A stretch of DNA of 64,000 nucleotides from Nitratireductor alexandrii (GTDB lineage Bacteria; Pseudomonadota; Alphaproteobacteria; Rhizobiales; Rhizobiaceae). The notes under the pieces are model-generated. The model was not told the origin of the DNA and ran no database searches. It saw only the letters and a program-made list of their open reading frames with translations. The stretch lies in the NCBI RefSeq assembly GCF_004000215.1, contig NZ_RBVY01000007.1, forward strand, positions 222,870 through 286,869. Direction: 5' to 3'. This document shows, in pieces, positions 16,377-27,356 of the stretch. Positions within the stretch are counted from its first letter, which is position 1. Each line of letters begins with the position of its first letter. Both the position numbers and the translations under genes were made by a program.

Positions 16377-16683
16377 CAAGCTCTCCATGAAAGCGCCGGC
16401 GCGAAAGGCGGGCCGGAATTGGCGCTGTTTTAGAAGGGCGCGACTGAACGCTGGCTGAACGGCGCGTTCAGCAAGAATAGGGTTTTGAAACAACGGGCTG
16501 GTTGTCGACGCGATCGGGCGGCGGCGGTGGCGCGAAACGGGGACGTGCCGGCTGTACGGTCGTGTGACAGGGCGGTCCGGCAGGGTCGCCGCCGGCGGAT
16601 GGCCGGCGCGGACGAGGCCCGGCCGCGTGGCCGGGTTTGAGCGCGGGACCGGCGGTCCCGCGACGCGAAAGCGTGCGTATGTC
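16377..16683. other. Gene-free stretch with several GC-rich hairpins
   Basis: No convincing ORF. It contains a perfect 9-bp hairpin CGCGGGACC/GGTCCCGCG (16642-16662, 3-nt loop), an adjacent ACGC-GAAA-GCGT hairpin (about 16663-16674), and CCCGGCC/GGCCGGG (16618-16635) followed by TTT. The latter could end transcription on the plus strand. The first two lie just downstream of the cold-shock gene and may stabilise its 3' end. Function is uncertain. Confidence 0.4.
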
Positions 16684-16899
16684 TCAGGCGAGCATCAGGT
16701 TGACCGCCTTGGGGCCCTTGCCGCGTCGGTCGGGTTCGGTGTCGAAGGTGACCTTTTGTCCGTCTTCCAGTCCGGTCAGGCCGGATGCCTGGACCGCCGA
16801 AATATGGACGAAAATGTCCTTGGCGCCGTCGTCGGGCGTGATGAAGCCATAACCCTTGGCATGGTTGAAGAACTTGACGGTTCCGGTCATCTGACCCAT
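16684..16899 (-). CDS. Cold-shock protein (CspA family)
   Basis: A 71-residue single-domain OB-fold RNA chaperone with RNP1 [10 protein letters not shown] (15-24) and RNP2 IFVHISAV (29-36). It starts [16 protein letters not shown]; an alternative ATG is at residue 4. Csp proteins bind single-stranded RNA and DNA and melt mRNA structure. A second family member is at 59834-60046. The gene has a long untranslated upstream region, as is common for csp genes. Confidence 0.92.
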   Translation of the reverse strand: MGQMTGTVKFFNHAKGYGFITPDDGAKDIFVHISAVQASGLTGLEDGQKVTFDTEPDRRGKGPKAVNLMLA

Positions 16900-17159
16900 C
16901 GGAATCTCCTTTCTCCCGTCAGGTTGCTCGGTTTGCGGGCATGCCGCATGTCATCGGTCGTTCACTGGGGGAGAAGAAACAGTCGGATCGACGCCGGGGC
17001 GGTGCCAGGGGCCCTCTCGTTTCGCGATCCACCCGGGCGCCACGAGGGGCAGTCCAAAGCCGGGGCATGCCATTCCAGTCTCCGGGCCGGCAAATGCCCG
17101 AATGCGGAATTTGTCCCCTATTTTTTCGTTGGCGGCAAGCGCGGATTTGCCGGTCGGCC

Positions 17160-17576
17160 TCAGTTGCCGATCGCCGGTTCGCTCGAGCGGCGGATGATGC
17201 GGATGCGGCAATCATCGCCGACATGGCGATGATAGATGCGGCCTGCGCCCGGCACGCGATGAAGCCGCGGGGCGCGGTGGCAGTCCGCCGGCCTGCGGCG
17301 CTCAGCCGTTTCGTCGGCGACCGGCCGGCAGTCGCGCCGGCGGTGGTGATGGCGCAGCGTCTTGCCGAACTCCGGCACGAAATGGCGGCGCGTGTCCTGG
17401 TGGCAGCCGCCGGCCGGGATCGCGGCCGCCGTACCGGGCGGCGTCGACGGCGCTGCCGCAAATAATGGCGCGGCCGCGGCGCCGGACAGGGCAGCCAGGC
17501 CGAGGGCTGCGGACAGGAACAGGCATGCGGCGGTGCTATGAAGCGTCAAGGTCCGTCTCCCGGTCTGGTGGTCCAC
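17160..17576 (-). CDS. Small exported His/Arg/Cys-rich protein, unknown function
   Basis: A 138-residue reading frame. A hydrophobic segment (STAACLFLSAALGLAALSGA, about 14-33) looks like a signal peptide, perhaps with the true start at a TTG a few codons in. The mature part is rich in His, Arg and Cys (GGCHQDTRRHFVPEFGK, HHHRRRDCR, ADCHRAPRLHRVPGAG, DDCRIRI) with four evenly spaced Cys. Such spacing suggests disulfides or metal binding. I do not recognise a family. Coding status is supported by the signal peptide and the non-random Cys/His pattern but is not certain. Confidence 0.5.
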   Translation of the reverse strand: MDHQTGRRTLTLHSTAACLFLSAALGLAALSGAAAAPLFAAAPSTPPGTAAAIPAGGCHQDTRRHFVPEFGKTLRHHHRRRDCRPVADETAERRRPADCHRAPRLHRVPGAGRIYHRHVGDDCRIRIIRRSSEPAIGN

Positions 17577-17862
17577 TGCTCAATCTGGGGCCTGAGAGGC
17601 CGTCGATCCAACGGGCGCTTCGACAAACGGGGTTTTGCCTTAACGAAAGGTGAAGCAGGCCGCAAACCCGGCGCTGGCGCGCAACGGGCGGTGCGGATGG
17701 CGCATCGTGTGGGCTGCCATGCGGTTTCCGGTGCCGTTGGGTTACCGAACGGCACAAACTGTGATTGCGCCTGCCGATCCATGTCCGCATTTCATGCGTT
17801 AGATTTAAAGGTTGGCCGAGAAACGATCGTCAATGGAGCCGGCCCGACAGGAGGCCAAGGAG

Positions 17863-18090
17863 ATGACCCGCCCCACGCAATCCCCCCGCCGCAAGCCCGT
17901 CCCGGCGCCGCCGCGCCCCAAGGAGGCGCGCGAGGCGATCCGACAGGTGGTGGAGGCGGTGTGCTGTGAACTTGGCGTGTCCGCCCGCCAGCGCGCGCGG
18001 CGCGCCGCGATCGAACAAAGGATCACGGTCGCCTACCACCACGGTCCGCGCCAGCCGCTCGACCTCGTCCGCGCCGGGCTGGAGGGCTGA
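17863..18090 (+). CDS. Small conserved-looking hypothetical protein
   Basis: A 75-residue protein. A basic Pro-rich N-terminus is followed by an amphipathic helical part (EAREAIRQVVEAVCCELGVS, then RARRAAIEQRITVAYHHGPR). The ATG at 17863 is preceded by GGAGG and AAGGAG. In-frame starts at 17833 and 17812 (TTG) would overlap this ribosome-binding site. The gene is convergent with uvrB, whose stop lies 20 nt away. No function is apparent. Confidence 0.55.
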   Translation: MTRPTQSPRRKPVPAPPRPKEAREAIRQVVEAVCCELGVSARQRARRAAIEQRITVAYHHGPRQPLDLVRAGLEG

Positions 18091-18112
18091 TCGCGCAGCC
18101 CTATGACTGCGC

Positions 18113-21166
<3,054 letters not shown>

Positions 21167-21281
21167 GCCGGGAATATGGAGAGAGTCCGGCCGAAAGGGA
21201 AGGGTTCGGGCCGGTGCGCTTAAGCCGGCGCGTCGCGCCTCCTGACAGGCCGGTGTCAGGACGGCGACGCGCCGGTCGCGG

Positions 21282-21710
21282 TCAGGCCGGATAGCGCAGG
21301 CGGATCACCGGATGGCCGGTCGGCTCGTCGACATGCCGCCCGGTTTCCACGAACCCGTAACCGGCATAGAAACGCCGGCCGACGGCATTGTCCACGAACA
21401 CGTCGAGTTCGAGGCTGCCGCGACGGGCAACGGCGTCGTCCACCAGCGCGCGGCCAAGGCCGCGGCCGTGAAAGGCGGGGTCGAGGAACAGGCCGCCGAC
21501 CTGATCGCCGAGCAGCGACAGGAAGCCGACCGGCCGCCCGTCTGCCCAGACCGTGCGGGTATCGGCCGCCGGCAGGTAGGTATGGCGGATTGTGTCGGCC
21601 TCGCGCCGCAAAAAATCCTCGCCGAGGAAGGGATGGGCGAGGCGGCTGGCCTTGAGCCAGATATCGACGATGGCGTCGTCATCGACGCCGGGGCGGTAGG
21701 TCTTGATCAT
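21282..21710 (-). CDS. GNAT family N-acetyltransferase
   Basis: A 142-residue acetyltransferase starting [20 protein letters not shown]. The acetyl-CoA-binding motif A is [20 protein letters not shown] (about 76-95) and motif B is [20 protein letters not shown]. The closest described type is the YjaB/PanZ-like small GNAT, but the substrate cannot be deduced. I prefer the ATG at 21710 over the upstream in-frame start at 21746, because homologues commonly begin with MI(R/K)xYRP. Confidence 0.85.
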   Translation of the reverse strand: MIKTYRPGVDDDAIVDIWLKASRLAHPFLGEDFLRREADTIRHTYLPAADTRTVWADGRPVGFLSLLGDQVGGLFLDPAFHGRGLGRALVDDAVARRGSLELDVFVDNAVGRRFYAGYGFVETGRHVDEPTGHPVIRLRYPA

Positions 21711-21998
21711 GGTTCGCTCATGTCCGGTTCGGGCAACCACAAACACGCCCCGGAAACCGGCGCGGCAGGCTGCCTATTCACGATATTGGTAAGCCAAACG
21801 AACAGGGGGCCCGACTTCCTGCGGGCCTCGTCCGTTTGCGGGACGTTGCCGCCCCTCCTTTACCGGGACATAAAACCTCCGATCATTCGCCGAGCTGCTA
21901 GCGCGGATTGCAAGGACGCGCAAGTTCGTGTTCGCCGCTGCGTCCGCCGACTGTCCCGGCTCCGCGGACGTCTATCGCAGCGCCGGTCGCGAACGCAG

Positions 21999-22514
21999 CT
22001 AGCCGAAATCGCGCGGCTTCAGGAAGCCGACGAGCCGGGCGGCGCCCGATGTCAACGTGGACCAGTGCGTTGCCACCTCGAACCGGGCCAGGGCCGCGGT
22101 CGGGAATTTCGTTCGCAGCCGCGCCAGCGCGGCCGCGTCGGAGCCCGGCCCGGCGAGGGTTTCGGCCAGGCGCTCCAGTCCCGGATTGTGGCCGACGACG
22201 ACAAGCCGACGGATCGCGGGCGGCACGGACCGGATCGTCTCCAGAATGATCTCGGGTTCGGCTTCGTAAATCTCGGGGGCGAGCCGGGTCTCGACCGGAC
22301 GCGGCAATTCGGCTGCGACCAGTGCCCAGGTCTGCCGGGTGCGCAGGGCGGGCGAAACCAGCGCCAGTTCGGGCACCCAGCCGTGCCGGGCCATCGCGTG
22401 CGCCATGACCGGCGCCGCCTTGCGGCCGCGCGCGGCGAGCGGCCGGTCGGCATCGTCGAGCGTGGCATCGTCCCAGCTCGACTTGGCATGGCGCAGCAGC
22501 AGGAGTTCGCGCAT
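21999..22514 (-). CDS. Histidine phosphatase family protein (SixA-like)
   Basis: A 171-residue phosphatase of the phosphoglycerate-mutase superfamily. It has the catalytic RHAKSSWDD (8-16, His9 accepting phosphate), a second Arg in SPALRTRQTWALVA and the C-terminal catalytic His in LVVVGHNPGLERLAE. SixA in E. coli dephosphorylates phosphohistidine proteins such as ArcB or NPr. The target here is unknown. The gene ends near a region with no ORF and is 9 nt downstream of the exported protein gene, suggesting co-transcription. Confidence 0.88.
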   Translation of the reverse strand: MRELLLLRHAKSSWDDATLDDADRPLAARGRKAAPVMAHAMARHGWVPELALVSPALRTRQTWALVAAELPRPVETRLAPEIYEAEPEIILETIRSVPPAIRRLVVVGHNPGLERLAETLAGPGSDAAALARLRTKFPTAALARFEVATHWSTLTSGAARLVGFLKPRDFG

Positions 22515-22523
22515 CTGGTCAGC

Positions 22524-23039
22524 CTACGGACAGCCGTCCAGGGCGGCGGCCAGCGTTTCGGCGGCGCCGTCGAGCGAAAAGGCGGCGAAGGTCTCGAAGG
22601 GCGAGCCGTCGGCGGCGTTGGCGCCGGTGATGTCGAAATAAAGCACCAGCCGCCGTCCTTGCCGCAGCGCGTCGATCAGCCGGCGGTCGAGCGGGGCCAG
22701 ATGGTTTTCGGCCACCGTTCCTTCCGAAAACAGCACCATCGCCATGTCCGAGGCGGCCGCCACCAGCGGCCAGTCATGATCGTCGACGCTGGCGATGATT
22801 TTGCCGGGCCGGTAAAGATAGTCGGCGCTGCCGCCGGCCTGCGGCAGCACGGGCGCGCCGTCGGCGGCGTGGAGTTCGACCTGAAACGGATCGCCGCATC
22901 CCACCGTCAATGCCGCCACGGTGCTGTTCGTGCTCTGCGGCGCGGCCACCGCCTGTTGCGCCTGCACCCGCCATTGGGCGTGCGCGGCGGTGCCGGTCGC
23001 GGCGAGGAGAAGGGCGGTCATAAGCCAGGACGGTTTCAT
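22524..23039 (-). CDS. Exported hypothetical protein
   Basis: A 171-residue protein with a clear signal peptide MKPSWLMTALLLAATGTAAHA. The remainder is globular with one Cys pair (VGCGDPFQVEL and the C-terminal LDGCP), suggesting a disulfide that closes the domain. I do not recognise the family. A longer in-frame version from 23240 adds a basic N-terminus without a ribosome-binding site and is less likely. It is upstream of and probably co-transcribed with the histidine phosphatase. Confidence 0.7.
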   Translation of the reverse strand: MKPSWLMTALLLAATGTAAHAQWRVQAQQAVAAPQSTNSTVAALTVGCGDPFQVELHAADGAPVLPQAGGSADYLYRPGKIIASVDDHDWPLVAAASDMAMVLFSEGTVAENHLAPLDRRLIDALRQGRRLVLYFDITGANAADGSPFETFAAFSLDGAAETLAAALDGCP

Positions 23040-23238
23040 GCCCGCCAGTTTGCGCGAGATCGGCCGGCTTGCAAGTCCGGGCGGCGGCCGGCGCGCGCGA
23101 GAGATCGTCGCAGCCGGATCGAGGACGCGTCCCGCGGCGACGCCTCGACGAGATGCCGTGATCGTCTTGTGTGAAGTCGGCCACAGCGGCGTTGCATGAT
23201 CGATGCCATCATAGCGTGAAAACGATCGGGGTTTCGCC

Positions 23239-24483
23239 ATGGTTGCCTACTGGAAGTTGCGCTATGCCTTCAAACGCCTCGACAAGCCCGCGCGCAGGGC
23301 CGCGCGGATTCGCACCATCGACGGGCTGGCCCGCCTGCGGCAGGCGATCGCCGAGCGGATGCCCGACCGGACCGCGTCCTCGACGCTTTTGCTCGGCACC
23401 TGGAATATTCGCAATTTCGACGACAACCGGTTCGGCCACGGACCGCGGCTGGAGGAGAGTTTCTTCTATCTGGCGGAGATGATCTCGGCCTTCGATATCG
23501 TCGCCGTTCAGGAACTCTGCGACGATCTCGGGCCGTTCCAGGAACTGATGAACGTGCTCGGCCCCGGCTACGATTTCATCATGACCGACGTCACCGAGGG
23601 GCCGGGCGGCAACCGGGAGCGGCTCGGTTTCCTCTACGACCGCAGCAAGATTTCCTTCAAGGGCGTGGCCGGCGAGATCGTGCTGCCGTTCTCGCGGCAG
23701 ATTTCCGACGTGACCAAGGAGAGGCAGTTCGCCCGCACGCCGTTCTCGTGCACCTTCCAGTCGGGATGGTTCAAATTCGCCTTCGCCACCGTGCACATAT
23801 ATTACGGCAGCAGTTCGCCGGGGTCTGACAAGTTCAAGCGCCGGGTGAAGGAAATCGACGCGGTCGCCAAATTCATTGCCGGTCGGGCAAGGCGGGACCC
23901 GGTCTACAACCATATTCTCGTCGGCGATTTCAATATCGAGGATTTCGAGGGCGAGACCTTCGACGCGCTGGCCCGGCACGGCTTCGAGGTGTTCCGCAAC
24001 AAGATCGGCAGCAACGCCAAGAAGACGAAATTCTACGACCAGATCTCCTTCTTGCCCAAACACAAGCAGGTCGCGCTCGCCAATCCCGAAAGCGGCAAGG
24101 CGCACGGGGTGTTCGACATGTTTTCGGTCGTCTTCCGCGATCAGGATTTCGATCTGCACGACCCGGCGATGTCGGCGATCATCCGCGGGCGGCGCGACGC
24201 GGCCGAAGCCCGGCGCGTGAAGGCCGAGGCGCGGATTTCCGCTGCGACGACGGATACTGCGCGCGAGCGTGCGCAAAAGGATCGTGACATTGCGGTGCGG
24301 TCGATCGAGGCCGAAGATCTCCTGCTTGCCGACCGGGACGCGCGCGAGGCCTATTATCTCGACGACTGGCGTACGTTTCAGATCAGCGATCATTTTCCGC
24401 TGTTCGTCGAACTGAAGATCGATTTCGCCGACAATTATCTGCAGCGCATGCGCGCGGAGGCCGAAAGCGAGGCGGTCGGCTGA
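23239..24483 (+). CDS. Endonuclease/exonuclease/phosphatase family protein
   Basis: A 414-residue protein with the EEP catalytic motifs: TWNIRNFDDNRFG (about 54-66), VAVQELCDD with the metal-binding Glu, HILVGDFNIEDFEG, and the C-terminal ISDHFPLFVEL with the catalytic Asp-His pair. Residues about 300-365 are an Arg/Ala/Glu-rich insertion predicted to be helical. Such enzymes cleave DNA, RNA or phospho-substrates; the substrate is unknown. No signal peptide is visible, so a cytoplasmic location is likely. Confidence 0.85.
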   Translation: MVAYWKLRYAFKRLDKPARRAARIRTIDGLARLRQAIAERMPDRTASSTLLLGTWNIRNFDDNRFGHGPRLEESFFYLAEMISAFDIVAVQELCDDLGPFQELMNVLGPGYDFIMTDVTEGPGGNRERLGFLYDRSKISFKGVAGEIVLPFSRQISDVTKERQFARTPFSCTFQSGWFKFAFATVHIYYGSSSPGSDKFKRRVKEIDAVAKFIAGRARRDPVYNHILVGDFNIEDFEGETFDALARHGFEVFRNKIGSNAKKTKFYDQISFLPKHKQVALANPESGKAHGVFDMFSVVFRDQDFDLHDPAMSAIIRGRRDAAEARRVKAEARISAATTDTARERAQKDRDIAVRSIEAEDLLLADRDAREAYYLDDWRTFQISDHFPLFVELKIDFADNYLQRMRAEAESEAVG

Positions 24484-24689
24484 CGGGGCCGGGCTTTGAC
24501 GGTTGGGCGCGGCCCCGCATGTGGCAGGCAGCGGTTAAGATCGCGCTAAACCGGGACCCCCAGTTTTCGTATCCGAAATAAGGCGAATATCGACGCCGCC
24601 ACAACCGCGCTAGAATGTGTCTATCTTTGGGAGGAGAAGCGGAAAACGGCGGCGCCGGGCGACCATCAAGACGCTCCCGCGCTGCGTGT

Positions 24690-24890
24690 GCGAGACACCG
24701 AACAAGCCCATATGGTGTTATGACGTAATCGCGCCGGTTCCGGTTCTATCCCATAGTCAAGACAGGGTCAGGCCATCCTCCCCACGGATGGCCGCCCATA
24801 AATCCACGGGAGCGGGATCGAGAGCTCTTCCCTGTTTCCGCGGTGCGCGGCCAGCGCTCAACCCCACCCCTATGGTCGCTGGCCGCGCGA
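24690..24890 (+). ncRNA. Candidate structured RNA with two C-rich-loop hairpins
   Basis: Within a 635-nt gene-free region (24484-25118) two perfect hairpins follow each other. The first is GGCCATCC/GGATGGCC (24771-24793) with loop TCCCCAC. The second has 12-bp arms, GCGCGGCCAGCG (24845-24856) and CGCTGGCCGCGC (24877-24888), around a 20-nt loop containing ACCCCACCCC. C-rich loops that can pair with Shine-Dalgarno sequences are typical of alphaproteobacterial regulatory RNAs. Neither hairpin is followed by a T run, so the ends and even the strand are guesses. The rest of the region shows no ORF I believe. Confidence 0.4.
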
Positions 24891-25118
24891 GCCCTTGCGC
24901 ATCCGGTTCGGGCATGGCGCCGGCTTGCCGATCCAGCCCGGAATTCGATCCCGTCCGGAACTTTGGCGTGCGACTTGAAGGGCAGGGGCCGGTTTGGCAT
25001 GGCGGAACGGCACGCCCTTTTCCCAAAAAATGCACGGCATCAGAGCGTTAACAGGCGAGGCGGGGGCCGGTTTGCCGCCCGGACGCGTGTTCAAACAAGG
25101 CGTTGGAGTCTAACGGCG

Positions 25119-25877
25119 CTAGTCGATCAGCCGGAGCCGGATCGCCTCGGCGACGGCCTGGGTGCGGTTGACCGTGCCGAGTTTCTGGCTGCTGGTGGCA
25201 ATATACTGATTGACCGTGTGTTCGGACAGGCCGAGTATCGCCGCGATCTCGACGCTGGTCTTGCCGGCGCTGGTCCAGTTCAGGCATTGCAGTTCGCGTG
25301 CGGTCAACCGGGACCGCGGTCGGTCCCGTTGCGACTGTTCGAACCTGGCCATGCGTTCGTAAATCCCGTTGCACCAAAACGACAGATGGGCGGCCTGGCC
25401 GATGTCGGGGACCGGGCGTTCGCCGCCGAACAGCGCGAAGCCATGCGGTGCGCGGGCGCGGAAGACCGGCAGGCCGAGCCCGGTGCGAATGCCGAGCCGG
25501 GACAGGAGCCCGTCGGTCGCGCGATTGTCGTTGCCGGCATCGGCGGCGCGCGCGGATAAAGGCGCCGGCGTGCGACGATCCCAGAAGAAGGGCCGGCCGC
25601 CGCGCAGCGCCTCGACCAGCGTCTTGTCGCCGAAGGCTGCGTCCAGCTCCTGATATTCCCGCACCGAACTGTGCGACAGGCTCGTCAGAACGACCTGGTA
25701 CGGCAAGGCCGTATCCGCTCCCGATCGGGCCGTCAAAACGGCAAAATGGCGATAGCCGGCATCGCGTGTCAGCTCCATGAGCAGGTCATAGGCTTCCATC
25801 GGCCCGACGACGCGTTCCATGCGTGCGCGGAACGCCGTCCAGCCCATGCTGGCCGAAATCAATGCGGCTTGTGTCAC
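25119..25877 (-). CDS. LuxR family transcriptional regulator (solo), first of a tandem pair
   Basis: About 252 residues from a GTG at 25877; an ATG at 25847 is the alternative. The N-terminal region (about 10-170) has the layout of an autoinducer-binding domain. The C-terminal GerE/LuxR helix-turn-helix reads LTARELQCLNWTSAGKTSVE then LGLSEHTVNQYIATSSQKLG. No luxI is nearby. In place of the canonical Asp-Pro of AHL receptors there is GDKTLVEALRGGRPFFW, so AHL recognition is doubtful. It resembles its neighbour at 26170-26910 strongly in the HTH part. Confidence 0.82.
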   Translation of the reverse strand: MTQAALISASMGWTAFRARMERVVGPMEAYDLLMELTRDAGYRHFAVLTARSGADTALPYQVVLTSLSHSSVREYQELDAAFGDKTLVEALRGGRPFFWDRRTPAPLSARAADAGNDNRATDGLLSRLGIRTGLGLPVFRARAPHGFALFGGERPVPDIGQAAHLSFWCNGIYERMARFEQSQRDRPRSRLTARELQCLNWTSAGKTSVEIAAILGLSEHTVNQYIATSSQKLGTVNRTQAVAEAIRLRLID

Positions 25878-26169
25878 GTGTCTTGCTCGCGTGCCGGAAC
25901 GCCGGCGCTCGACCGGCTGGACTGAGCCGTTCTGCCGGTCGACTTTATGGGAATAAGGCCGCAGATAGGTCTTTTTGCGCAAAAAACAAGCGTCTTGCGC
26001 GGCAGTGGTGGCGATTTGTTGCGGCGAAACATCGTGCCGCGCGGCCAAGGATCCGCGGAATATTCGATCCCGTCGATCGGATTTCTCGTTCGAAGATTGT
26101 TGCGAGCCGTGCGCGGCACCGGTCGGAAACGGTGCTACGATCGGCGCATATCGGCTGTGCGGCGCGGCG

Positions 26170-26910
26170 CTACTCGATCAGGCCCCGCCGCACCGCCTTG
26201 GCGACCGCGTGGGCGCGGTTGACGGCGCCCAGCTTCTGGCTGCTTGAGGCGATGTACTGATTGACCGTGTGTTCGGACAGGCCGAGGATCGTGCCGATCT
26301 CGAGACTGGTCTTGCCGGCCGAGGTCCAGATCAGGCATTGGCGCTCCCGGTCCGACAGCCGCGCCGCGGGTTCGTTGCGACAGGGCGTGTCCAGCACGTC
26401 CAGCAGGCGTTCGCTGAGATGGGCGGCAAGCATCATAAGATAGGACAGTTCGACGACATCCGGTTCGGCCCGGTCGCCTGCGAGAAAAAGCAGTCGTCGT
26501 TTGCCGGGGCGCCCGGCGGTCGGCACCGCCACGCCGGTGACGAACCCGTGTTCGGCGAAAAGCGCGGCGGCGCGTTCCGCCTCCGTCTGGTTGCGGCGGG
26601 CCATGTTCGCCTTGGACGACCAGTGAAACGGCGCGACGGCGTCGCGCGCCCGCGCGATCACGGGGCTCGTCGCCATCAGGCCGAACGCGTCGTAGTCGCG
26701 CAAAAACCGGTCGGGCCAGTTGCTGATCAGGATGTGGTCGGCTAGGTGCTGGCTGGCTTCGACCGGTAGGTCGAGCATCACGCCGTGCAGATAGCCGGCC
26801 TGGCCGCACATCTCCAGCAGCACATCGTAGCCGTCGTAGCGGTTGCGGATCGCCGCCATTTTCTCGATGAGGTCGGTAAGCGACTGGGCGGTAAGGAAAT
26901 TCGACGACAT
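26170..26910 (-). CDS. LuxR family transcriptional regulator (solo), second of a tandem pair
   Basis: A 246-residue protein. The putative autoinducer-binding domain includes ISNWPDRFLRDYDAFGLMAT and SPVIARARDAVAPFHW, where the conserved ligand-contacting Asp is replaced (ATSPV rather than xDPV). The HTH is RLSDRERQCLIWTSAGKTSL then LGLSEHTVNQYIASSSQKLG, almost identical to the neighbouring regulator. VjbR/BlxR-type LuxR solos of Brucella are a possible comparison. The ligand, if any, and the targets are unknown. Confidence 0.85.
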   Translation of the reverse strand: MSSNFLTAQSLTDLIEKMAAIRNRYDGYDVLLEMCGQAGYLHGVMLDLPVEASQHLADHILISNWPDRFLRDYDAFGLMATSPVIARARDAVAPFHWSSKANMARRNQTEAERAAALFAEHGFVTGVAVPTAGRPGKRRLLFLAGDRAEPDVVELSYLMMLAAHLSERLLDVLDTPCRNEPAARLSDRERQCLIWTSAGKTSLEIGTILGLSEHTVNQYIASSSQKLGAVNRAHAVAKAVRRGLIE

Positions 26911-27356
26911 GCTGTTTGATCGCGCCTCATTTTTCTTGTTCGTTTTGCGTCGCCGCCGATAATCGGTGACACCCTGTGTGACGTGCGCGTTTATGGTGCG
27001 AACCTAGTGGTTCGGCGAGAAAACCGCATCCGGATTATCCAATTTTTCCCCAATTGATCGCGATTATTGCCAAAATAGTTGATAATTTATGTGACGATCT
27101 GCAACCGGCGACCGTGTCGGAGCCGCGGGCCGGCCTCCCGCCGCAAGCGAAAGGCTTGCTGGTGCGGCGGACGCCGAATGCCGGTTTTCGGCCAAGTTCG
27201 CGCGCAAGCGGCGCCGGTCTCGTCGACGGCGGCGATTTTTCGGCCAGGTGAAGCCGGACAGCCGCCGGACCGCGGCGCGTCCGGAACTGGAGACGGTTGC
27301 GCCGCGCCGCGAAAGCCGGTCTAAGCGGGCCGGCCGGGGCGGATCGGGAGGCGGAT
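26911..27356. other. Gene-free stretch between the LuxR gene and the FAD oxidoreductase
   Basis: About 450 nt between divergent genes. It contains short dyads CCGAT-A-ATCGG (26956-26966) and CGAACC-TAGT-GGTTCG (26999-27014), which are candidate operators for the LuxR protein. An AT-rich segment (about 27035-27095) could hold promoters. Frames crossing 27064-27595 are arginine/proline-rich and I reject them. Confidence 0.4.

Noticed and set aside
16941..17465. A 174-residue plus-strand frame opposite the His/Cys-rich protein
   Set aside because: Arg/Ala/Pro-rich with no start signal. The opposite strand has a signal peptide and a structured Cys/His pattern, so I keep that one.
26911..27356. 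A lux box for AHL-dependent control
   Set aside because: The dyads present (CCGAT-A-ATCGG, CGAACC-TAGT-GGTTCG) do not match the ACCTG-type lux/tra box, and both LuxR proteins lack the AHL-contacting Asp-Pro.
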